NCBI GenBank assembly: GCA_040377825.1
Contig: JBEINZ010000155.1
Span: 1 to 7,755 of the forward strand
DNA from: JBEINZ01 sp040377825
GTDB taxonomy: Bacteria > Pseudomonadota > Alphaproteobacteria > Rhizobiales > Ancalomicrobiaceae
Direction: 5' to 3'
Length of the DNA stretch: 7,755 nucleotides
Below the pieces are notes generated by a model that was not told the origin of the DNA, did no database searches, and saw only the letters and a program-made list of their open reading frames with translations. Within the stretch, counting starts at the first letter, position 1. The number at the start of each line of letters is the position of its first letter. Shown here one piece after another: positions 1 through 5,007 of the stretch. A program made the translations under genes and the position numbers.

Positions 1-87
1 CGCATGGAATGCGTGTCGGTAGTTCATGACCGATTTCTAAGTTCGTTTAGACGTGCAAAAAACTGCGAGGGGCATTGCACACTCAGT

Positions 88-127
88 ATAAAAATTTGAG
101 CCCGCGAAACACTGATGCTTCGCGGGC
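88..127 (-). terminator. Rho-independent terminator of the cold-shock gene
   Basis: On the minus strand a perfect 9-bp stem (GCCCGCGAA pairing with TTCGCGGGC, plus-strand positions 100-108 and 119-127) closes a 10-base loop and is followed at once by TCAAATTTTTA. A G+C-rich stem followed by a T run is the classic intrinsic terminator. It starts about 30 bases past the stop codon of the cold-shock gene, so it should end that transcript. Confidence 0.88.
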
Positions 128-156
128 CAACATAAAACTTGCAATCCAGCGCTGCG

Positions 157-837
157 TCAGTCGTCCAGCATCGGTTGATCGTCGATATCCGACATGGCGT
201 TGCCGCCTTCAAGGACCTGAAGATTGACCGCTTTCGGACCTTTGCCGCGCTTATCCGGCTCGGTTTCAAACGAGATCTTCTGCCCCTTATCGAGCGCTCC
301 AAGGCCCGACCGCTCCACCGCGCTCACATGCACGAAGACGTCCAAGCCGCCTTCTTCTGGTGTGATGAAGCCGTAGCCCTTTTCGGCGTTGAAGAACTTC
401 ACGACACCGTTTTGCCGTGGTCCGCGATCAGCCTCTGGGCGCGGAGGACGTGGCCTGAAGCCACCCTCTGCGCCGCCGACGAAGCCGCCGCCTCCAAAGC
501 CGCCCTCTTCCTGACCGCCTTCAAATCGGCGTCGTGGCCGAAACCCGCCGCCGAAGCCGCCGTCGTCCTGTCCGCCGCCACCGCCGAACCCGCCATCGCG
601 CCGGCCCCGACCGCCAAATCCACCGCGATCACCGCCGCCAAATCCACCGCGATCACCGCCGCCAAATCCACCGCGGTCGCCACCACCACCGAAACCGCCG
701 CGATCACCGCCGCCGAAGCCGCCACGGTCGCCGCCGAATCCACCATCGTCGCGACCGCCGAACCCACCACGATCACGCCCGAACCCGCCGCGGTCGCCGC
801 CACCACCACCACGACCGCCGAAACCACGATCCCTCAT
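157..837 (-). CDS. Cold-shock-domain protein with long N-terminal RGG/FG-rich tract
   Basis: The 226-residue product has two parts. Residues 1 to about 125 are mostly Gly, Arg, Asp and Phe, with DRGGFG hexamers starting at residues 15, 22, 37, 45, 54, 62 and 70. After a Pro/Arg linker (126-142) comes a complete cold-shock domain (143-209) with both RNA-binding motifs, KGYGFITP (RNP1, 153-160) and VFVHVSAV (RNP2, 167-174), then a short acidic tail. Cold-shock domains bind single-stranded RNA or DNA and act as nucleic-acid chaperones; RGG tracts elsewhere bind RNA and can drive condensation, so a cytoplasmic RNA-binding role is inferred. Ordinary bacterial Csp proteins are about 70 residues. 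The ATG at 837 was chosen because GGGAAAGGG lies just upstream and the extra upstream reading frame is Arg-rich and not protein-like. A terminator follows the gene, which is probably transcribed alone. Confidence 0.9.
   Translation of the reverse strand: MRDRGFGGRGGGGGDRGGFGRDRGGFGGRDDGGFGGDRGGFGGGDRGGFGGGGDRGGFGGGDRGGFGGGDRGGFGGRGRRDGGFGGGGGQDDGGFGGGFRPRRRFEGGQEEGGFGGGGFVGGAEGGFRPRPPRPEADRGPRQNGVVKFFNAEKGYGFITPEEGGLDVFVHVSAVERSGLGALDKGQKISFETEPDKRGKGPKAVNLQVLEGGNAMSDIDDQPMLDD
611..675. repeat. 24-bp tandem repeat inside the RGG tract
   Basis: A 24-bp unit is repeated exactly at 616-639 and 640-663, and perfect 24-base periodicity runs from 611 to 675, about 2.7 copies. Read on the minus strand, one unit encodes GGGDRGGF. 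The surrounding tract contains further diverged copies. Because the unit is a multiple of three, gain or loss of copies would keep the frame and only change the number of RGG/FG motifs. Confidence 0.9.
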
Positions 838-853
838 TCCAAGCCCTTTCCCA

Positions 854-867
854 CGGGGATCACCCCG
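854..867 (-). promoter_or_regulatory. Hairpin directly upstream of the cold-shock ribosome binding site
   Basis: On the minus strand CGGGG-TGAT-CCCCG forms a 5-bp G+C stem with a 4-base loop. It ends one base before the TGGGAAAGGG ribosome binding region of the cold-shock gene (start at 837). The CCCC arm could alternatively pair with the downstream GGG of that binding site. Translational control is inferred, not shown. Confidence 0.4.
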
Positions 868-1005
868 AATAACAACGTCGATTAACCTCGCTGTCCTATG
901 GCGAGGCATATGTCTGGCAGTCTCGTACTGTCGGGACAGAAGTGCGCGCTTTAATCTCCGGCCACGCCGACCGTCTCGACAAATTCCGAACCGCCGCCTA
1001 TGCAC

Positions 1006-1034
1006 TTTATGGACGAGGCGCAGGAAAAGGGCAA
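1006..1034 (-). promoter_or_regulatory. Possible sigma-70 promoter of the cold-shock gene
   Basis: The minus strand reads TTGCCC, 17 bases, then CATAAA. Both boxes are imperfect but the spacing is ideal. A start just downstream would give a leader of about 160 bases, in line with the long leaders known for cspA-type genes. This is only a sequence match. Confidence 0.3.
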
Positions 1035-1038
1035 GAGA

Positions 1039-1062
1039 TGCACGATCATTTGTGATCTCGCA
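1039..1062. promoter_or_regulatory. 24-base imperfect palindrome upstream of the cold-shock promoter candidate
   Basis: The arms TGCACGATCA and TGATCTCGCA flank a 4-base spacer TTTG and match at 8 of 10 positions, including a perfect inner GATCA/TGATC. It lies a few bases upstream of the candidate -35 box, so it could be a binding site for a dimeric regulator. It is not a standard FNR/FixK box (TTGAT-N4-ATCAA), because the half-sites are arranged differently. Confidence 0.3.
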
Positions 1063-1138
1063 CTGAGGAAACGACCCTTTCCGCGTTACAACTCGATCGA
1101 TTCTGGAAAATTTGAGCGTTTCGTTACCGGCAGCACTG

Positions 1139-1690
1139 TCAGATGACCGACTTTAACGACGCTACTGACTGCAAAACTCCGGTTTCCTTGATCCAGATAA
1201 CCAGAGACCTGAATTCGCGAGGGTCGAAATTCGCTGGTAAAGTATAGATTTGCATGGAGCTTGATCTCTTCAAGCGCCCAACCTGCACCCATTTACCTCG
1301 TAAAACGTCCTTATCGTTTTTCGGGTCGCGGCTGGTGGAAAGCCACACGTCGAAATCGCGCCCAGACGAGAGTTTCATTGTTGTAAGTCGAAGTTCTATC
1401 CCGGTTGCCGTCCTCGCTAGAGTTGCCGAACCGGTGGGTTTGCTGGCGCTATCCCGGAGGCGCCCTTCCGCCAACAAGGTGGATGGTGTGTTCCCTAATG
1501 TCGCTCTCGGCATTTGAACTCTTTGGATTGCATGAACATCAATGTTTGCAGCGCGCATGGGACCCGGCACTATCGCCGTAATCGCATGCACTGTGGGTCC
1601 TTCCGACGGTGTGGATATCAGCGCGAGGTGTGATCCGAGAACAACGGCAATGATGCCGGCCGAACCAAGCACTGTTATGGTCGGGGTCAT
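1139..1690 (-). CDS. Membrane-anchored DM13-domain protein lacking the usual cysteine
   Basis: The 183-residue product starts with a hydrophobic stretch (about residues 4-26) that looks like an uncleaved signal or single membrane anchor. After a low-complexity linker, residues 80-180 resemble a DM13 domain: a GSATL strand, FDVWLS (113-118), a WVQVGRLK turn and the YTLPANFDPREFRSLVIW signature (149-166). DM13 has been proposed as an electron-transfer or redox module with a nearly invariant cysteine right after the VIW motif; here that position is Ile167, so redox chemistry through it is unlikely. The ATG at 1690 has GGAG eight bases upstream and leads directly into the hydrophobic segment; a longer TTG-initiated form from 1792 is less likely. 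The 3' third (1141-1320) is only 46% G+C (83 of 180), below its neighbours. The domain assignment is from pattern memory. Confidence 0.7.
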   Translation of the reverse strand: MTPTITVLGSAGIIAVVLGSHLALISTPSEGPTVHAITAIVPGPMRAANIDVHAIQRVQMPRATLGNTPSTLLAEGRLRDSASKPTGSATLARTATGIELRLTTMKLSSGRDFDVWLSTSRDPKNDKDVLRGKWVQVGRLKRSSSMQIYTLPANFDPREFRSLVIWIKETGVLQSVASLKSVI

Positions 1691-1854
1691 GCCGATAGCT
1701 CCGAATTCAGCCGGACAGCGAAACCGACTGTGTCCGCCCATATCGGCGAAGCCAGCTTGACGCTCTTCATGCCAAACGTCGTATTCAGACAATTAAAACA
1801 AACTCACGCTTTCAACTCTTCGTGAAGGCTAACGGCGCCGTCTCCAATTCGATC

Positions 1855-1882
1855 TTCGACACGGAAATTCGCGCATTATACA
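1855..1882 (+). promoter_or_regulatory. Possible promoter of the gloC-like gene
   Basis: TTCGAC, 16 bases, then TATACA on the plus strand, about 28 bases before the start codon. An inverted repeat GCGCAT-N13-ATGCGC (1871-1895) overlaps the -10 box and could be an operator. The match is weak and unproven. Confidence 0.3.
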
Positions 1883-1910
1883 ATCCATCATGCGCATCAG
1901 GAGCGACGCA

Positions 1911-2582
1911 ATGTCAGAGTCCCCGAAGCCGCCCTTTCGATTGGCGGTCATCCCCGTCACGCCGTTCCGGCAGAATGCATCCATACTCTTTCAAGACGAA
2001 ACCAAGCTTGGGACGGTTGTGGATCCAGGCGGGGACATCGAACAGATCCTGACGGCCGTCGACAAGCTCGAGGTGACGATCAAGAACATTGTGATCACCC
2101 ATGGCCATATCGATCACGCGGGTGGCGCAACCGACCTTAAGGAAATCTTGCAGGCTCGCTACGATCGTCCAGTTCCGGTTGAGGGGCCGCATAAAGACGA
2201 TCAATTCATAATGGATGAAATCCCAATCACTGCAATGCGTTTTGGCATCACGGGCGCGCGACCACTTACGCCGGATCGTTATCTGACCGAAGGCGAAACC
2301 GTTTCGATCGCGGGTCTCGACTTCGAGGTTCTCCACTGCCCGGGCCACTCACCTGGAAGTCTGGTTTATGTCGAGCGTAATGCCGCGTTCGTGCTGGTGG
2401 GCGATGTCCTATTTCAGGGCTCGGTCGGTCGAACCGACTTCCCTTACGGCGACCATGCGGCACTCATTCAGTCCATCAAGAACAAATTGTTTCCACTCGG
2501 CGACTCCGTCGCGTTCCTGCCCGGGCATGGGAACATGTCAACGATCGGGGCGGAGCGCAGCGGCAACCCCTACGTGAAGTAG
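1911..2582 (+). CDS. gloC: Metallo-beta-lactamase-fold hydrolase, GloC/YcbL type (type II glyoxalase-like)
   Basis: The 223-residue product resembles E. coli YcbL/GloC along its whole length, including the N-terminal PVTPFRQN and DPGGD segments. The metal site is complete: THGHIDH (His64, His66, Asp68, His69), His146 in CPGHSPG, Asp165 in VGDVLF and His206 in LPGHG. The segment GSVGRTDFPYGDH (170-182) is typical of this subgroup. The family binds a dinuclear metal centre and hydrolyses thioesters such as S-lactoylglutathione, the second step of methylglyoxal detoxification, in the cytoplasm. The exact substrate cannot be told from sequence. The ATG at 1911 was preferred over the in-frame ATG at 1890 because AGGAG lies seven bases ahead of it. 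The gene converges on ilvE with 27 bases between stops and diverges from the DM13 gene. Confidence 0.9.
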   Translation: MSESPKPPFRLAVIPVTPFRQNASILFQDETKLGTVVDPGGDIEQILTAVDKLEVTIKNIVITHGHIDHAGGATDLKEILQARYDRPVPVEGPHKDDQFIMDEIPITAMRFGITGARPLTPDRYLTEGETVSIAGLDFEVLHCPGHSPGSLVYVERNAAFVLVGDVLFQGSVGRTDFPYGDHAALIQSIKNKLFPLGDSVAFLPGHGNMSTIGAERSGNPYVK

Positions 2583-2609
2583 GGGCCGGTTTCTTTGGCT
2601 TTGCAAGCA

Positions 2610-3497
2610 TTACTCGGCCGCGGCGCGCTTTGGCTGCACTTCCGCAAAGTAGTCGTTCATGAGACCAAGCGAAATCTCTCCCGGAACGAACTTGTAAGAG
2701 CCGATTTCGGAGACCGGTGTCACTTCCGCCGCGGTTCCCGTTAGGAAACACTCGCTGAAGCCAGACATCTCCTCTGGCGCGATGCGCCGTTCGATGACTT
2801 CGATGCCGCGCCGCTTCGCGAGTTCGATCACCGTGCGACGGGTAATGCCGTTCAAGAAACGGTCGGCAAGCGGCGTGTGGATCTTGCCGTCCATGACGAA
2901 GAAGACATTGGCGCCGGTCGCCTCGGCAACGTAGCCCTCGAAGTCATACATCAAGGCGTCGGCGTAACCTTTGTTCTCGGCTGCATGTTTGGAGATTGTG
3001 CAAATCATGTAAAGGCCGGCCGCCTTGGATTTGGACGGCGCCGTTCTTGGGTCTGGACGGCGATACTCGGCAATGTCTAGGCGAATGCCGCGCGCGCGTT
3101 CCTCCGGTTTGAAGTAGCTGGGCCATTCCCACGCCGCGATCGCGACATGGATCGTATTGTGCTGAGCGGACACGCCCATCATTTCCGAGCCGCGCCAAGC
3201 AACCGGACGGACATAGGCATCGACAAGGCTCATCTTGGAGAGTAGGGCCTCGCAGGCGCGATCAAGCTCCGCAGCCGAGTAGGGGAGCTTAAAACCGAGG
3301 ATATCGGCTGACTGTATAAGCCGCTCGTGATGTTCCGTCTGCTTGAAAACGACGCCGCCATACGCGCGCTGCCCTTCGAAGACCGAGCTGCCATAGTGCA
3401 GGCCATGGGTCAAAACGTGTACTTTAGCGTCCTTCCAGTCGACGAATTTTCCGTCGAACCAGATGACGCCATCGCGTTGGTCGAAAGGCAGGGCCAT
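2610..3497 (-). CDS. ilvE: Branched-chain amino acid aminotransferase
   Basis: This 295-residue protein is a fold-type IV PLP aminotransferase. It makes the last step of leucine, isoleucine and valine synthesis, or the first of their breakdown, exchanging the amino group with glutamate/2-oxoglutarate. The PLP lysine is Lys158 in SKSKAAG, followed by the family signature through YVAEATGANVF (189-199). The N-terminal HGLHYGSSVFEG (31-42) and the TGTAAEVTPV loop (253-262) are also typical, and the length is normal for the family. The ATG at 3497 has GGAGAGG immediately upstream. The gene diverges from the petP-like gene across 233 bases. No Leu/Ile/Val-rich leader peptide is visible upstream, so classical attenuation is not supported. 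Confidence 0.96.
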   Translation of the reverse strand: MALPFDQRDGVIWFDGKFVDWKDAKVHVLTHGLHYGSSVFEGQRAYGGVVFKQTEHHERLIQSADILGFKLPYSAAELDRACEALLSKMSLVDAYVRPVAWRGSEMMGVSAQHNTIHVAIAAWEWPSYFKPEERARGIRLDIAEYRRPDPRTAPSKSKAAGLYMICTISKHAAENKGYADALMYDFEGYVAEATGANVFFVMDGKIHTPLADRFLNGITRRTVIELAKRRGIEVIERRIAPEEMSGFSECFLTGTAAEVTPVSEIGSYKFVPGEISLGLMNDYFAEVQPKRAAAE

Positions 3498-3623
3498 GTT
3501 CCTCTCCGGTCGTTTGAAGTGTTTTCGATCGGTCCCAGCCGGCGGCTGTCATCTTTTGCGTTGCGACGCTCCAACCGGTATCTTGCACACATGACGCGCG
3601 CCGCGCTAGCCGAACTCGGCCGC

Positions 3624-3649
3624 GTGTCGACGCATCGCTGACACGATGC
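3624..3649 (-). promoter_or_regulatory. Overlapping hairpins upstream of ilvE
   Basis: Two stems share bases and exclude each other: GCATCG/CGATGC (3632-3637 with 3644-3649, 6-base loop) and GTGTC/GACAC (3624-3628 with 3640-3644, 11-base loop). They lie about 130 bases before the ilvE start and could be in its leader. There is no T run and no leader peptide, so any role is open. Confidence 0.25.
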
Positions 3650-3675
3650 AGGCGCCGTTTGAACCAAGCTGCGGA

Positions 3676-3722
3676 ATTTCATTTCGTAGTGGCAGTCGAC
3701 TGAGTAACAAATGGAATGAAAT
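3676..3722. promoter_or_regulatory. Nested dyad, possible operator between ilvE and the petP-like gene
   Basis: ATTTCATT (3676-3683) and AATGAAAT (3715-3722) form a perfect 8-bp inverted repeat 31 bases apart. Almost exactly at its centre lies the 10-bp palindrome CAGTCGACTG (3693-3702). The right arm ends eight bases before the MarR-family start codon. MarR proteins often bind such dyads in their own divergent promoter regions, so autoregulation is a fair inference. Confidence 0.45.
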
Positions 3723-3730
3723 AAGTCAAT

Positions 3731-4279
3731 ATGGCTGACATAAATTCTCCGTCTGATCCAGATGCCGACCCCGTCAAGGGCCGCGTCGGCGCGTCTTTGG
3801 AAGCCTCGGATATGCCCGGTTCGGGCGACCCGCCGCATTGGGAAATGATCGAACTGCTGTTCTTCGCCTATCGCGATTTCATTGGCGATCCGGACGTGAT
3901 CCTCAACGAATACGGCTTTGGCCGGGCACACCATCGCGTGTTGCATTTCGTCAACCGCTCGCCCGGTCTGTCCGTCGCCGAATTGCTGGAGATCCTCAAG
4001 ATCACCAAGCAAAGCCTTGGACGCGTTTTGCGCGAACTTGTTGAAGCTGGGTTTGTGGAACAGATGACGGGCGATGTCGATCGCCGCCAGCGGCTGCTCC
4101 ATGCGACGGAAAAGGGCCGCGCGTTGGCCCTGAGCCTCGCCGAGCCACAATCACGACGGATTCGCGAGGCCTTAAAAGCCCTGGACCCTGAAGCCAGGGA
4201 TGCCGCTCGAGCATTTCTCAGACAGATGATCAACGAGAACGAACGCGAGTCAAACGCCCGCTTTGCCGCTAGGAGATGA
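3731..4279 (+). CDS. petP: MarR-family transcriptional regulator, PetP-like
   Basis: The 182-residue product has a polar N-terminal extension (1-36), then a MarR-type winged helix-turn-helix. The DNA-binding helices span about 66-105 (recognition helix near ITKQSLGRVLRELVEAG) and the wing is about 106-125, with the usual DRRQR. A C-terminal helix serves dimerisation. It heads an operon with the response regulator, whose start lies four bases past this stop, and the kinase. This MarR/response-regulator order matches petP-petR of Rhodobacter capsulatus, where the pair lies upstream of the cytochrome bc1 genes; the symbol is given by that analogy. The ATG at 3731 has no good ribosome binding site, so either translation is weak or leaderless, or the true start is an internal Met such as residue 28 or 39. 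The ligand is unknown. Confidence 0.85.
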   Translation: MADINSPSDPDADPVKGRVGASLEASDMPGSGDPPHWEMIELLFFAYRDFIGDPDVILNEYGFGRAHHRVLHFVNRSPGLSVAELLEILKITKQSLGRVLRELVEAGFVEQMTGDVDRRQRLLHATEKGRALALSLAEPQSRRIREALKALDPEARDAARAFLRQMINENERESNARFAARR

Positions 4280-4286
4280 TCTTGTG
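4271..4286 (+). promoter_or_regulatory. Ribosome binding site fixing a GTG start for petR
   Basis: AGGAG at 4271-4275 sits eight bases before GTG at 4284. It overlaps the end of the petP-like gene. The longer frame opening with TTG at 4263 has no such site, so GTG is the better start. Confidence 0.75.
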
Positions 4287-5000
4287 ACCGACGTCGCCGC
4301 TCGACCCAGCCAGCCGCTCTCCGACGAAGCGCCTCATCTTCTTGTCGTGGACGATGATAATCGCATCCGCTCGCTGCTGTCGCGATTCCTGGGCGAACAA
4401 GGTTTCCGAGTGACGGTTGCGGAAAGTGCGACCGAGGCGCGAAAGAAGCTCGAGGCATTCGCGTTTGATTTGCTTGTTTTGGACGTCATGATGCCCGGGG
4501 AAACCGGCATGGATCTCACCAAGGCGATCCGGGCGTGGTCGCAGGTGCCCATCCTGATGTTGACCGCGCGGGCGGAGACGGCCAGTCGGATTGAGGGGCT
4601 GGAACTCGGCGCCGACGACTATCTCTCCAAGCCGTTCGATCCGCGCGAGTTGGTCTTGCGCATTAACAACATTCTGAAGCGGGGGATTGTCGGCGGGCGG
4701 TCGAAGTCGAGCGAAGTTCGTTTCGGTCCCTTCGTCTTCGACCTCGATCGTAGCGAACTGCGTCGCGGCGAAGACATCATCCGTCTAACCGATCGTGAGC
4801 GACAATTGCTTCGCATGTTTGCAGAGCGGCCCGGCGATACCATTCCGCGACATGAGATTGTGGGCGCCGACAACACGTTTGGTGATCGAACAGCTGACGT
4901 GCAGATGAACCGTCTGCGACGTAAGATCGAGTCTGACCCTGCGAACCCGCTTTATCTGCAAACGGTGCGCGGGATCGGATATCGTTTACAGACGGACTAA
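4284..5000 (+). CDS. petR: OmpR-family response regulator, PetR-like
   Basis: The 238-residue product has a receiver domain (about 18-132) and an OmpR-type winged-helix DNA-binding domain (about 145-235). All receiver residues are present: acidic pocket DDD at 23-25, phosphoacceptor Asp67 in LVLDVMMPG, Thr94 in LMLTARAE and Lys116 in LSKPFDP. The C-terminal half ends with the typical YLQTVRGIGYRL. It should be phosphorylated by the kinase encoded seven bases downstream and then bind DNA. In R. capsulatus PetR is required for growth that depends on the cytochrome bc1 complex; whether the targets are the same here is not known. Assignment to the OmpR family is certain, the PetR name is by synteny and similarity. 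Confidence 0.92.
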   Translation: MTDVAARPSQPLSDEAPHLLVVDDDNRIRSLLSRFLGEQGFRVTVAESATEARKKLEAFAFDLLVLDVMMPGETGMDLTKAIRAWSQVPILMLTARAETASRIEGLELGADDYLSKPFDPRELVLRINNILKRGIVGGRSKSSEVRFGPFVFDLDRSELRRGEDIIRLTDRERQLLRMFAERPGDTIPRHEIVGADNTFGDRTADVQMNRLRRKIESDPANPLYLQTVRGIGYRLQTD

Positions 5001-5007
5001 TCGATTT

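Larger units (their letters stand above)
838..1138. other. Gene-free stretch between the DM13 and cold-shock genes
   Basis: I see no convincing gene here. The reading frames that cross it are Arg-rich or extensions of neighbouring genes. It probably contains the 5' leader and promoter of the cold-shock gene, with a hairpin at 854-867, a possible promoter at 1006-1034 and an imperfect palindrome at 1039-1062, plus the 3' end of the DM13 transcript. No clear terminator for the DM13 gene is visible. Confidence 0.6.

Noticed and set aside
1..13. CGCAT-GGA-ATGCG palindrome at the left edge
   Set aside because: Short, with no T run and cut off from its context by the window edge; nothing supports a function.
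139..885. Long plus-strand open frames opposite the RGG tract, rich in Ala/Thr or Arg/His
   Set aside because: They are the low-complexity complement of the Gly/Arg codons of the cold-shock gene, show no domain and lack a credible start; the minus frame contains a textbook cold-shock domain.
838..1005. Extension of the cold-shock frame by 56 residues upstream of 837
   Set aside because: The extra sequence is Arg-rich and not protein-like, while the ATG at 837 has a good ribosome binding site.
1067..1082. GGAAA/TTTCC hairpin as a terminator of the DM13 gene
   Set aside because: The stem is only 5 bp with weak A-T pairs and no T run follows it.
3410..3682. Minus-strand frame opening with ATG at 3682 as an ilvE leader peptide
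   Set aside because: Its product has no run of Leu, Ile or Val and reads on into ilvE in another frame, so it does not look like an attenuation peptide.
3868..4458. Minus-strand open frame opposite the petP-like and petR genes
   Set aside because: A shadow caused by codon bias in high-G+C DNA; the product is Arg/Ser-rich without any domain.
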